In this document: piece after piece, positions 22,908 through 35,000 of the stretch
Layout of the letters: each line of letters starts with the position of its first letter
How positions within the stretch are numbered: position 1 is the stretch's first letter
Assembly: GCF_009389715.1 (NCBI RefSeq)
Contig: NC_052397.1
Location: 17,370,129 to 17,434,128, forward strand
Length of the DNA stretch: 64,000 nt
Origin: Phoenix dactylifera
Lineage: Eukaryota > Streptophyta > Magnoliopsida > Arecales > Arecaceae
Direction of reading: 5' to 3'
Translations under genes and position numbers: made by a program
Notes under the pieces: generated by a model
What the model was told of the DNA's origin: nothing
What the model saw: only the letters and a program-made list of their open reading frames with translations
Databases searched by the model: none

Positions 22908-24373
22908 CTGCAAATGTTGTGTATAATTGCGAAATCATGAAGGGTCGCTACAAAAGGATTGATTCCATAAGCTGAAGGCAAAGGTAAGAGCAGCCAGATG
23001 CAAAACAATCAGCCTAGTGATATTGGAAGACCAAAAAGATTCTTCCATTGTCTCATTTCCGGGTTTAATGGAATTCATAGATATAGGAACAAGCCCCATC
23101 AAAAGGGAGTAAAAGAAAATCAAGATAGACAACAAAGAAACCAATCTGGAGCAATAAAATACATAACAAGCAAGAAAGGACAACTAATGATAGAGAATAG
23201 CAGCATAACAAGAAAGAAAAATACATGCAACTATCACTTCATAAGGTGCCTATTGTGTAGGCTAGGGCCAATCTGGAATGAGTCAAAGAACTCTGTAATC
23301 AGTCTATTTCCACTACTCGACTTTCAAATTTTTCACTTCATCAATTCATTATATGAATTGGTATTCAGAGAGCATAAAGCAATCTTCTTTTGTAGGATTG
23401 GCAGTATTGCAGACTGGGAAATTGTCTGTGGCTGGGCGTGGTGGTCTGGACATCCAGAAGGTTACTATATATTCACAGGGGATCTACTCATCGATGGAAG
23501 TATAAGCTCAAGAGGGAATCAAAGGACTGTCCTAAGGATGAGACAGTGGTAGTTCAAAATTATTTCATCTCCCCATAGATCAGAGAGATGGTGTTGATGG
23601 ATTAGAATGAGGCCATGACTTAGATATTTTTGTCATATTTGAAACAATCTTATAATGGCGCACAAAATGCAAGGGATTTTAAGCAAAGAAGGCCAGTTGG
23701 AATATAATCCATGACTGAAAACGGGTAATAAAAGAGGTAAATAACATGATCTAAATGCTTTTTTTCCCTTTCTTTTAATGAAGTGGATGGATCAGACAAG
23801 TGTATTGTGGATAGATTATCAAATGACTTGATCTAAATGTTGAAAACACCAAAATTAGATGGATAGAATGCAACGAGTATTCCTGCTGCATGTGAAGATA
23901 ACTTCAGCAGGGATATTATAATAACACATCCTGCTAAATTTTACCGAACTTGAAGCGAGATAGATGCCAATAGAAGCATAGAAAAGGTGATTTACTGGGA
24001 CAAATATATGGGAACTATTACACTAGACTATATGAGACACATGAAAGTAGTTAAAAGGGAAAAAGAAAAGGATTAACGAGAATAGGTAAGGGTTCACCGC
24101 AGAGTAGGTGGGGCGATAGAAGTGGGGAGGCGAAAGGTGGCGGGTCTCGGCGTCCACTTTGTTCCATAATGACTCCCCTAAAATCTATTTTTTTTTTTCT
24201 GGAAAAGAAAAATTTAGATGAGGCAATTAAGTTTTAAAATAGTTGGCAAATTATTTTAAATAATAAACTTTAAATTTACTTTTTTTATGTAGAATGAAAA
24301 AAAAAAGAAGTTAAATGTAGGACCTATTGTCGAGTAAAAAAAAAGCAAATTATATGATAAAAAATAAAATCTA
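22908..24373. other. Spacer with no supported gene
   Basis: An open frame of about 184 codons on the plus strand (22998-23552) shows no recognisable domain and no splice or start context. The rest is AT-rich. Confidence 0.4.
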
Positions 24374-24445
24374 TGTGGCTGCTGGGATTCGAGCCCAGGT
24401 CTCCACGGCCACAACGTGGAATTCTTACCACTAAACTACAGCCAC
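24374..24445 (-). tRNA. tRNA-His (GTG)
   Basis: A 72-base minus-strand gene folds as a tRNA. The acceptor stem GTGGCTG pairs with CAGCCAC before the discriminator A. The anticodon stem CCACG/CGTGG holds the loop TTGTGGC, with the GTG anticodon at 24410-24412. The B-box GGGCTCGAATCCC is intact. It matches the nuclear tRNA-His of plants. There is no intron and no encoded CCA. T-runs just past the 3' end (24358-24369 on this strand) would stop RNA polymerase III. Confidence 0.95.
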
Positions 24446-24617
24446 TTTGGTGTCAACTTGTGACTTCAATTAAACATATACAGAGGTTTTGTCGCTGCAG
24501 CACTCAAAAAGCGATTTGCTTTGATGCTACGTATACAAAATCATGTGAATTGTGCTTGGTTTTATTTTTTTTAAGAAAAATAAAAGGAAGGAGAAGGGTG
24601 GTGTGTTCCTACTTTAA

Positions 24618-25102
24618 GGGCTCGTTTGGTTCGCAGGAAAAAGAGGGGGAAAAGTGTGGTCAACGGGAAAGTAATGAAATGCCTCTTGTTTGGTTAGAGT
24701 TTTCAAAGGAGAGAGATAGGAAAGTTGTATTCCCATGGGAATATGATTCCCACATTTCATGGGAAAGTCTTTCTCATGAGAAACATGGGAAAGTTACTTT
24801 CCCATGAGGTGGGAATCACTCCTTTTTTATTTTTTCCCAAAAAAACCCTTCAGCATTAAAGAAACATTAAAAAGGCATTAAAGATCTAATTTTTATTAAG
24901 GGCATAATAGGAATTATACATAACTTTTCTAGGAAAGTGGATGGTCAATCAAACATAAGCACTTTGGAAATTTGTCACTTTCCCATGGTTAACCAAACAT
25001 GCTAAAAGTACTTTCCTAGGTATCCTCTTCCTAGGAATCTGATTCCCAGGAATCATATTCCTAGGAGGGAAAATACTTCCCGCGAACCAATTAAACGAGC
25101 CC
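24618..25102. mobile_element. PIF/Harbinger-type MITE with TAA target duplication
   Basis: It is 485 bp. The left end GGGCTCGTTTGGTTCGC and the right end GCGAACCAATTAAACGAGCCC form a terminal inverted repeat with two mismatches over 17 bp. TAA flanks both sides (24615-24617 and 25103-25105), the 3-bp duplication expected of PIF/Harbinger. The interior has many TTCCCATGGGAA-like palindromic words and no transposase. Confidence 0.8.
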
Positions 25103-25105
25103 TAA

Positions 25106-27372
25106 GTGTGGCTGTCCTTAGTTCAGATGTCTGTACCAATAGCTAGTATGTTTCATAAATAAGGGCATATTTGAAAAATAAGATTATAGCTCAAAGCATC
25201 ATGGATGTCTAACAAGAATTGTAGGAGCATGATGGACAATTACGGTGCAGTGGATGAGCAAAAATAAAAAACAAAATTGACAAGAATTTTTTGCCAATCC
25301 CTAAGCCTAGCCACATACACCATTTCATTAGCTGAATGGCTGGGAGTGGATGCTTTCGCCATATGGATATTCGATTACCTAAACCTAATGGATATACATA
25401 TTCGTTAAATCATACCAAACTATAAGAAAGACCAAACATGTTTGATTAGCTAAACCTAATGGCTATGCATGTTTGTTAAATTAAACCAAAACTCATGCTT
25501 CTTGTAAATAGCTCGCATTAATAAATTTGAGGTAAGTGCTTTACTGTCTTCATTCTCCACATCGGAAAAAAAAAAACAATAAAATTCCACCAAAGGGCAA
25601 CTACTACGCACCACTGACACGTCGTTTAATGGTGACTGCTGGCCCCTATCCCGGAGTCAGGAACAACTGCCATAATGGGACGAACGCAAGCCCTCTCAAT
25701 GGTGAAAAAATCGTCCAAATTTCTTGAGGGAGTACAAATCTAGGTACATATTTGGAAGCAAGTGCCAAGTCCTTTCTGCCATGGCTCCATGTTTGTTAAA
25801 GGACATGATAGTAACCCAACTAAAGTTACCATGCTTCAGCGGGATGATCCAAAGCTAGGGATCCTTGTACTGGTTTTGGTGGGCTACCGAACCGAGGCAT
25901 TTAAAAAGAAAGAACTCGCCTCTATCTTTTCAGGGATTCTGGATGTTAGGTTACTGCCACGAGACATGCTCAGCCTATTACTAAATCATCAGTTTGTTAT
26001 GTTAAACATTGTTTTTTCGAGAAACAATATTTATGATCGCAACTCATATCCGTGAATGGCATCATTAAAAATTGTGGTCTGTCAGTTGAAACATGTAGAA
26101 AGCTGCTAATGAGGTTTGTGGGGACAATTATTTCCAATGCATATGTTCATACAAGTTAAAAGATTTTGTTACCTAGGCACGCAGTTGGTCAGAGTCGACT
26201 TCTTTGTGAAGAAACCAAGTAAATCAGGGTGGATTTTATGATGTTATCATACCAATTTCATGGTGAAAATACTTGTACTTAATTAATATGGCCAGAATAT
26301 ATTATACGTAGGCACTGAGTTGCTACAGTTATTGCATCAAGGGGCATCTTCATGTTACTAAAATTTGGTCGCCATAGATTTTGTTTGTTGTGGTGTAGGA
26401 TGCAACGAAGTTTCACATTCGTAGAATTTAAGCCTTGTTGTACGGTTTGCTTTCATTGTACCAAGTCATTTATGTCGTGTGCTCCCGTGCCAACCATCCG
26501 CAGCTACGCCATTACCACCATGAGAAGACAAAACCAACCAAAGGCCCGACAAAGCAAAAGCTGCATGCAGCTGAGCTACCTCCTCCCCATCTTTATGATT
26601 ATACCTCATGCCCCTCATCGAAGTGACAAAAAAGAAAAGGTTCCTTTCCCAACCCACCTCTCCTTCCAGTCCATATGAGACACCTACATCCACTCCCTCG
26701 CACTCCCACGCAAAAACAACACTCCAATCACCAGCGCATGCACCGGCCACCTTCCATCCTTCTAATATTATATGATTTCTAACATTATCCACAACTCAAG
26801 TATTGGGAGTTAGGGAACTAACGCAATCAACTTAGCATTAATTATCATGCAACCTAGGCGTTAAATATAGCCCGCGCGCAGGGCGGTCCTTGCTGTGTAT
26901 TGGTTATTAATTTCATGCCACAACATAGTAGGCCAAGAGATTCAAAAAGTGACTCGAGAAACACACTAATAATATATAAGGCACCCAACATTATGACCTG
27001 GGGTTGAGGAGTTCTAGACTCATTGACAACCACCATGATAAGAGATCCAATGTATTTAAAAAGAATTTAATTCATTTGGATAGCATGAAGATCGCGTATA
27101 TTTCAGATATATCGATCTGTAGTGTAACAGAAAATTAGAATTAATGTGTTAGTAAGTATCACGCAATCTCCATCTCAATGATAATATGGCCATGCATTAC
27201 TGTCTCAACAAACAGCAAACCACCTTTGAGAAAGCTACTTATCTGGTATAGGCATTAATGGAGAAAGATCCAGTTTACAGACATTGAAACATATAATATA
27301 CGAAGAAAGCCAAACATCTTTCTAAACCGAATCATCCGAGGAGCTTTGACCTTGGCCAGCCATGCCACGAGT
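25106..27372. other. Spacer downstream of the CLE gene
   Basis: AT-rich with several short overlapping frames (for example 26352-26792 on both strands). None has a domain or a convincing start. It includes the 3' flank of the minus-strand CLE gene. Confidence 0.45.
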
Positions 27373-27564
27373 CTACTTGTTATGGAGAGGATTCGAACCA
27401 GTTGGTACTGCCCTCTTCTCCTCCAAAGTAGCGTTGATAGAAGAGTAGTAAGTAGGAGAAGGAGAAGAAGATATCGAGCCGATCTCTTGAGCCAACGTGA
27501 CGGATGCGGCGACAACGGAGACCAAGACCATCGTGAAGATGATGACTCTGCCGAGATTGCCCAT
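27373..27564 (-). CDS. CLE signalling peptide precursor
   Basis: A single-exon 63-residue precursor. The N terminus is a secretory signal (hydrophobic IIFTMVLVSVVAASVTLA, about residues 8-25). A short variable Ser/Thr-rich stretch follows, then the dodecapeptide RAVPTGSNPLHN (residues 51-62) and a final Lys. This is the CLV3/ESR-related ligand motif: R1, P4, G6, N8, P9, H11 and N12 are all in place. Position 7 is Ser where many CLE peptides have a Pro that becomes arabinosylated hydroxyproline; from memory, CLE40 also has Ser there. By family it is cleaved and read outside the cell by CLV1/BAM-type receptor kinases to restrain stem cells. A long compound microsatellite lies about 300 bp upstream. 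Confidence 0.85.
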   Translation of the reverse strand: MGNLGRVIIFTMVLVSVVAASVTLAQEIGSISSSPSPTYYSSINATLEEKRAVPTGSNPLHNK

Positions 27565-27861
27565 CGGCGAGGATCCCTGAGTAGTCGATAAAAATGAGAG
27601 CTTGTTGGGGACTCACCTTTGCTGGTTATGGATTATAATGGTGGAGAGGAAGGGAGTACAAAGGAGAGGCAGAAGAGATAGTAAGAGCTCTGCCATCTCT
27701 AAAGGAACAGGAAAGAAGTTGGGGGGGGAGGAGTAGTAAATGGACCGCCAGAAAGCTACCCCAGAGGCCTTTGATCGCTGACCGCATGAACATTTAGTGC
27801 TCATCTCTAAAGGGAACAAAAGGCTCCTCTTTTTGCACTCTTGTTAGCCCCACCAACTCTT

Positions 27862-27863
<2 letters not shown>
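27565..27863 (-). promoter_or_regulatory. Upstream region of the CLE gene
   Basis: Minus-strand upstream sequence between the CLE start and the compound microsatellite. I could not pick a single TATA box with confidence. Confidence 0.3.
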
Positions 27864-27934
<71 letters not shown>

Positions 27935-27970
27935 TGTGTGTAGGGAGAGAGAGAGAGAGAGAGGGAGAGG
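27864..27970. repeat. Compound microsatellite (TC)n(TG)n(GA)n
   Basis: A run of about 27 TC units is followed by about 12 TG units and then a GA run with a few GG interruptions. It lies in the promoter or leader of the CLE gene. Confidence 0.95.
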
Positions 27971-28699
27971 GAGAGGGCTGCCTTCAAGAGAACGCGACCG
28001 GAAGATTTTCCAAAGGCTTCTCAAAGGGTCACAGAGATCTCTCATCTCATCCTCTGCTGTCTGTTTGCATATGATTCCTTTCTACAAGAATATATAGGTG
28101 GAGGATTAGCTGCTTGGGAGGAAGTAGGAAGTTGGTGCACTCGAGTACTTTAGCCACACACAGAAATTAAGGACAGGTGCAAAGGTTGCTGGTGGAGGCA
28201 GTACGGATATTTGTTAGTTTGCTGTGGTAATTGGAAGAAGGAAATGACCCTTTCGAGCTCTGAACACTGCAATCTTTAGAGTAGTGGAAAGTGGGACCTG
28301 CATGTGGATCATCAGGCCTTTGTTTCTACAAGTTCACTGAGTTCCCATTGTCCGGCGACGGTCTTTTTCTCTCTTTTTTTCCTTTTTTTTTTTTTTTTTT
28401 TTTTTAACTTCACACGCATAAGATGCAACTGACTAGTGCAACTACACCTAATGTTTGGGGTTGGGGCCGGGGGAAAGAAAGGGTACAAGAAATTTAGTGA
28501 AGATCAGATCCGCTAGGTGCAGGACATGACATTAAGAAGCAAATCCCAATAAACTAGCCGTTGTTGTCATAACTTCCAAACAGAAGAGTGGATTCTGAAA
28601 TGTGAAAGAGCTCTCAGACATGGTAAGCTCATCCTTAGTTTACTGCCAGAGGCATCTATTCTTTTAAGGATTTAAAAACACCCCTTAGAGAAGCTACAT
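27971..28699. other. Spacer with a poly-T run
   Basis: No gene seen. A T-run of about 20 bases lies near 28383-28405. Confidence 0.5.
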
Positions 28700-28879
28700 A
28701 TATTCTACGCCGCATGCAGCGGTGAACAGCTGCAGATCACAATCCTAGCGGATGAAACCAGCCCTTCCAGGGTCCATCCTAGTGCATTATGAGTTGCACC
28801 AAGCAAACTTGAGTCACTCCCAAAGATGAAAGTGTCAACCCCACAATGACTGCATATGAAAGTTAGAGCGCAGCAAAAA

Positions 28880-30080
28880 CAAGTATTTTTTTTGAATCGA
28901 TCTCTGAAGATCACAAGTCGATCTCTGAATATCACAATTCAATCTTTGAAGAAGTCAAGTCGACCCCAGAGTGGTCGTAGAAAGCATACAGATAAAAATA
29001 AAAGCCAGCCCTTTCGCGAGTCAGCCCTAGTAGATCACGAGTCGACCCTAAGCAAACTCAATCCAACCCTAAATGACTGCAGGTGAAAGACAGCGTAGCA
29101 AAAACAAGCATTTTCTTGAGTCGACATCTAAAAACTACGAGTTGACCTCTAAAGAAATTGAATTGATCCTAAAATAGCTACAGACAGAAAATAAAAAGCA
29201 ATAAAAACAAATCTTTTCATAAGTTGACCCTAGTATGTCATGAGTCGACCCTAATGGATCATGATTGACCCAAGCAAACTCGAGTCAATACCTCAAAGAT
29301 AGACGAGTCGACCCATAAAGATCGCGAGTTGACCTCTGAAGAAGTCGAGTCGACCCCAGAATGCCCTAGAAAGAAAACAAAAAAAATGAAAAGCAACCTC
29401 TTCACGAGTCGATCCTATTAGATCATGAGTCGACCCCAAAAATAGACGCGCCAACCCTACAATGACTACATGCAACAAACAAAGTACTGCAAAAACAAGC
29501 AATTTTTTGAGTCGACACCTGAAGAAATATAGTCGACCCTTAAAGAAATGGAGTTGAACCCACATTAAGCATAAGCAAAAGACAGAGTATAGCAAAAATT
29601 GGCACTTTCTTGAGTCAACCCTTGAAGAAGTTGAGTCGACCTCAAAATGATTGCAGACAGAAAACAAAAAGCAATGAAAGCCAGCCCTTTCACCAGTCCA
29701 TCTCTAAAAAAGCTAAATTGACCACAGAATGACCGCAGCTAGAATACATATGGCAAAGAAAGCCATCCCTTTCACTAGTCGACCTTAAGAAGAAGAGTAG
29801 ATCCTTGAAGATCACGAGTTGACCTGTAAAGAAATCGAATCGACCCTAAAATAGCTACAAACAAAATTTAGATAGCAATAAAAACTTGCCCTTTTACGAG
29901 TCGACCCTAATGGATAACCACTCGACTCCGAACAAACTTGAGTCGACATCAACAATAAACGAATCGACCCCCAAATAACCAAAGGCGAATAGCAGAATGC
30001 AGCAAAAACAACGGACCCATGAAAAAAAAATCGACCAAAGATCATGAGTAAATTTTTGAAAATCTCAATAAATGAAAACC
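28880..30080. repeat. Degenerate GTCGAC-rich repeat field
   Basis: I counted 13 GTCGAC hexamers here, mostly inside GAGTCGACCC, plus many one-base variants such as GAGTTGACC and GAGTCAACC. Longer phrases recur in the same order: a GAAGAAGTCGAGTCGACCCC-like phrase at about 28949, 29151, 29336, 29620, 29704 and 29826, and a CAGCCCTTTCGCGAGTC-like phrase at about 29005, 29208, 29393, 29681, 29760 and 29884. Spacing varies from about 80 to 285 bp. It looks like a decayed array with changed unit lengths, not a gene. Confidence 0.8.
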
Positions 30081-31080
30081 ATGGAACGAGATTTCTTCTC
30101 CAACCCATTTACCAGAAATGCAATAATTTTATTTTTCTACCATGCTCACCTTCCCCACGGGCAAGAGCTTGATTTTGAAAGAGATCCAGGATTAAATCCT
30201 TAGTTGCGGCATGTTTAAACCATATTATATTAAAAATATCACCAAATTATCTGATTGGTGCCAACATATCAATTTGCTCAGAGAAAAAAAAGGGTCCGGA
30301 ACCAAGAATAAAGGAAGCCATCCAACTAATACATGCTTCACAAAAAGAGGCAATGAACCACCAAAGTGGTAGCACGGTGGGAACGAAACTTTTTTTCCAT
30401 ACCAGTAGGCTCTACCACGAGTAAAAAAAATATGAGTAAAAAAAATTCTACGCGCTAAAGAAAGAGTGCCCAATCGGAGTTGCAACGCGAATGAGATTCT
30501 CCTCATCCCATCTTCCCTTTTCCTAAGCAAAAAAAAAAAAAAAAAAGGCAACGTTGCGGGTAGACTAATAAATGAACAAATTTTAGACAATGCTGACAAA
30601 CAAAAATATTTTTGAAGGCGAAGGTTAACAAAAATATATTCCAAGCTCGGGTTTTTTCCGTCAAGCAAAAAATGAGCTCCCAATATGCTTAAATGCCGCA
30701 CGTGCTAACATGCTGGAGTTAAGCACAAGTTGTCAAGAAGCCTAGCCCACGTAGTGCGGCCCATCAGAAGATGACCTCTTAGCAACTGATACAATATTCC
30801 AACACTATAAAATCATCAACTTATTCAGAAATATTGCCATGATGGTAATAATATTTGTTACACCAATAACTTCAATAGATTTAAGAAGGTAGCCACATCA
30901 ATAACTAGTACAAACGGCATTACTAGTTACAGCCCCTAAATTACGAACAAAAAAAGATGACGGGCATTCAAAAATCATGAAAATTCCCCACTACCACAAG
31001 CATAACCATACACTTCAATTTCCCCAACAAACAGGCCTCTAAGAAACTATTACAACAAAGCCAGGTACACCAAGACCAGG
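30081..31080. other. Spacer downstream of the KNOX gene
   Basis: AT-rich, with an A-run near 30530-30546. It includes the 3' UTR of the KNOX gene near its right end. No other gene is supported. Confidence 0.45.
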
Positions 31081-31926
31081 TCATGGTCCGAATCGGTACA
31101 AGCCCTCACCCATTAAATGCCCATCCATGTACAGAGCAGCGGCGTTCTGGGGATGGTAACCATCCATCACAACAAACTGCATATCCTCCGTCGGCTTCCA
31201 ATGCCGCTTCCTTTGGTTTATGAACCAGTTGTTAATCTGTTTCTGATCAAGGCCAGTCGATTCTGCCAGGGCCACCTTTTCTGACTCCTGCTCATCGTAA
31301 TGCAATCATGTTTGCTTCCAGTAGTTAGGTATAACACAATTGTAAAAGCAAGAAAAATCAGTACTCCCTATCAAGAAGATTGTTCAAGAAGAAAGATGAT
31401 GTAATCTAGTTCAGCTTGCCAAGGATTACTCTTTATTGATACTGAAATGATGAACCTGGTTTCATGCTATCAAGAATATAAAATATATATATATATAAGT
31501 ATATATGGAGAGAGGAGAGAGAGAGAGAGAGCCTACCGAGGGATATGGCCACTTATAATGCAGCTCCCACCAGCTAAGCAGCTTCTGCCGGGCCTCCTTC
31601 GGAAGCTTACCTTTCTTCTTCTTCTTGGACAGCTCCTGCCTCAGGCTGCTCAAGTACCCACTATACTTCTTCAGCAGATGGTGTTTCAGTTCCCTGTCTT
31701 CTGCTCGGGGATCAATCTCAGGAAGCTCCGTTTCGCCCCCACTGCCTTCTTGGTGATCCTCTTCAGAGGAACAAGCTCCACATTTATCATCTGGATGGTT
31801 CCAATGGAACAGAAACAACTTATTATTGAACATTTATAATGCACACCATCTTGTCATCAGCTTGTCAGTTTTTCCACCACAAGAAAGCATTATACAAAGT
31901 TTGATCGACCTCAACAAGTGATATAT

Positions 31927-32006
<80 letters not shown>

Positions 32007-35000
32007 AAGGAAACAAATTTACCAACAAAGGTCGTAGGGCTTGACAAAAAGGACTAAAATGGCCGAATGACTGCCATGTATCTCCAAAACAACATAATCC
32101 TAAAACATCTACAGATGATTTTGATAAAGGTAAGAAGTCCAGAATCTTTCATTCAAACAATCTCTTTTTATAATATTTGTGTTTTCATCAACTAGCACAA
32201 AATTGCTTAAAGAAGATCAGAGTGGCAGACATGCGCATATATACAAATTAATTCATTTTTCATCCATTTCCTCTCTTATTTCAGCCAACACAAATAAAAA
32301 TTTTAGGAATCTTTTCCCCTTTTCGTGGAACTACAAATAAAAGTGTAGGACATCCATATATAGGCAGGTCAGTTGTCTTTGGAGATATTTTCATCAATTT
32401 CCATTTGTGGATCTTGAAGAAAAGTAGAAACAAGCACTATATTTATATCCCTCAAGGGTAAAACAAGACTCATAAATTAACAGAGAAGCAAAGTTGAACC
32501 AAGCCAACATGCAAGTGTTTGAGGTTTTCTACCCCAAAAAGGTTTATCACTGTGCCTCATCATCCCCTAAATAGACTAGCACGCCTCAACTTGCACAAAA
32601 TTCTAGTTCAACAATTATAGTTAAGGATATTACATATGTAGGTCTCAATTTAGTGGTCACACATCATCCAGATATTGATTTGAAGATCAGCCAAGTACTA
32701 ATAATTTCGTTCTTCATTCTAGATGTATGCATAGTCCTTATCATTTAAAGACATCTACATCAATCCTATTCTCTCCCACTATTTATTTCCCATGACACTA
32801 AACCTCAAATGTAATCCTCAACAAAAAAATATTATTTACATATTTATCATATTCTCGCATTTCAAGTATTTCGACTTCCAGCGAGATAAAAGCAAAATGG
32901 TTCACTTGATCATGCTTGCAATGAACTCCAAGGACAATTCATTTGGTCCAACATATTGATTTACCATATTTATCCAAACGATTCACCCTTTGCTTTGCAA
33001 TCGTATTTGCGATAAAGCATCACCTTTATAGACCCCCAAAACCATTGAAGATCATATTTTTTTTAAAAGAAAAAACCCTAAAACACTTGGTTAATCCTCG
33101 TAAAAACATTTCTTCAGGAATAGTGCAGGGATCAGCCAAGTACTAATAATTTCGTTCTTCATTCTAGATGTATGCATAGTCCTTATCATTTAAAGACATC
33201 TACATCAATCCTATTCTCTCCCACTATTTATTTCCCATGACACTAAACCTCAAATGTAATCCTCAACAAAAAAATATTATTTACATATTTATCATATTCT
33301 CGCATTTCAAGTATTTCGACTTCCAGCGAGATAAAAGCAAAATGGTTCACTTGATCATGCTTGCAATGAACTCCAAGGACAATTCATTTGGTCCAACATA
33401 TTGATTTACCATATTTATCCAAACGATTCACCCTTTGCTTTGCAATCGTATTTGCGATAAAGCATCACCTTTATAGACCCCCAAAACCATTGAAGATCAT
33501 ATTTTTTTAAAAGAAAAAACCCTAAAACACTTGGTTAATCCTCGTAAAAACATTTCTTCAGGAATAGTGCAGGGATGCCACTGCCTAGGTTTTGAACCAA
33601 AGAACTCCGATGCTAACCTACTGAACTAAGTTCGGTAGGCTATCTTCAAGAGCACCTAGTCAAGTTCCACATCCTCGTAATAAATAAACCTGCAACTCTA
33701 TTTTACATCCATACAATCAGCCTTCTAGTTTTTATCACTATTTAAGAATCTTTTCATAGCTTTGAAACTCAACTTTTTTCCCCATCCATAAATGCTTAAT
33801 TTAGTTGCACCAATTTTCATGTTTCAGGTTTAAATGATGGTACACACCTTCAAAAGACAAAACTATCCTTATTTTACCCATCATTGTGAGCTTAAATGCT
33901 GCCCTGTTGTTTCCTAGAAAGTTTCAGCATTATAGGACTTTTAAAGTTTCATCTGCTACATAGTTAGGAGTATGCAATGTGTGCAATTCAAATAAATGGA
34001 AAAATATATAGTGCCAAGAAAAACAAGTATAATTCCCTCAAGGATACATCCTGTGACAAAATTTAGCTACTAAATGATGATATTTCTAATATCTTAAAAA
34101 ATTATCTTTTTTAGGTATATTAATCTTTCTGTTATATTAGTTTTCCAACCTTTAGCTCTCTCCTAACTATAGTAGGGAATGTTCATTACCTACAAGGGGG
34201 GCAGGGCATCTTGGAGGAGACACCTTCGTGCCTCAATCTATGCCTCGCAACCCTAAGGATTTTACAAACAAGGCAGAGCCCTGAGGGTTGAGATATGATT
34301 ACAGCAACAGAAATATGCTTCCCATTCTTATATCCATCATACTTTGATTTACTATTCATGAGTTGCAGGTGTTGGCGAGAGGATTGTGGTGTTCTCAAGA
34401 TTGCCACCTGCAAAATCCAGAAGACGTTGTTCTGCAGGTATATTGCCTTAGCCTGTTAGCAAACTCAAACATTGAGGGAGGGCACAGCACCTCGAAAAAA
34501 CCATCCACGTTCTTGAAAGCCTACAACATCTAACTCATATTCTCATATCCCACTTCATCCATTAGATACCTTGCAGTCATCTTGGTAGCCATATTCCATG
34601 GTGAAAAAACACCTTAGGATCAGCCTGTACCTTTCAGACATACTTAGGCTTAATTCCACTTTCCTCTTTAAATCATATCTTGGCTTGCTCTTAAGATACA
34701 TATTAATAGGAAATTACAATCTGCAAACCTCGAGATTCATGGTGAAAAAACACCATAGGATTAGCCTGTAACTTTCAGCTTTGCATGCACATGTTTGCAA
34801 TAGGGTAATTAACATGGTTAGCTCCTTAACCTAGAAATCATGCTTTGCTATTATAATCTGTATGTTTAACATCTATTCATAGAAGCTAATTAGATCACGA
34901 GATTTAGACAAAGCCAAGCAACAAGCTATGCCAAAGTGTTAAGCTAGACAGATCCTTTCAGCGCAGCAGGCAAACCTCAGTCACCAACTAAATTGCTTTT

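Noticed and set aside
22998-23552. 184-codon open frame on the plus strand
   Set aside because: No domain, no start context and AT-rich composition. It sits in what may be intron or flank of the FANCL-like fragment.
24373-24807. 144-codon open frame overlapping the tRNA-His gene
   Set aside because: Its start lies inside the tRNA gene and its end inside the MITE, so it is a chance frame.
29293-29667. 124-codon minus-strand frame in the GTCGAC field
   Set aside because: The repeated GST/GSTR pattern follows from the DNA repeat. There are no domains, and neighbouring repeats do not stay in frame.
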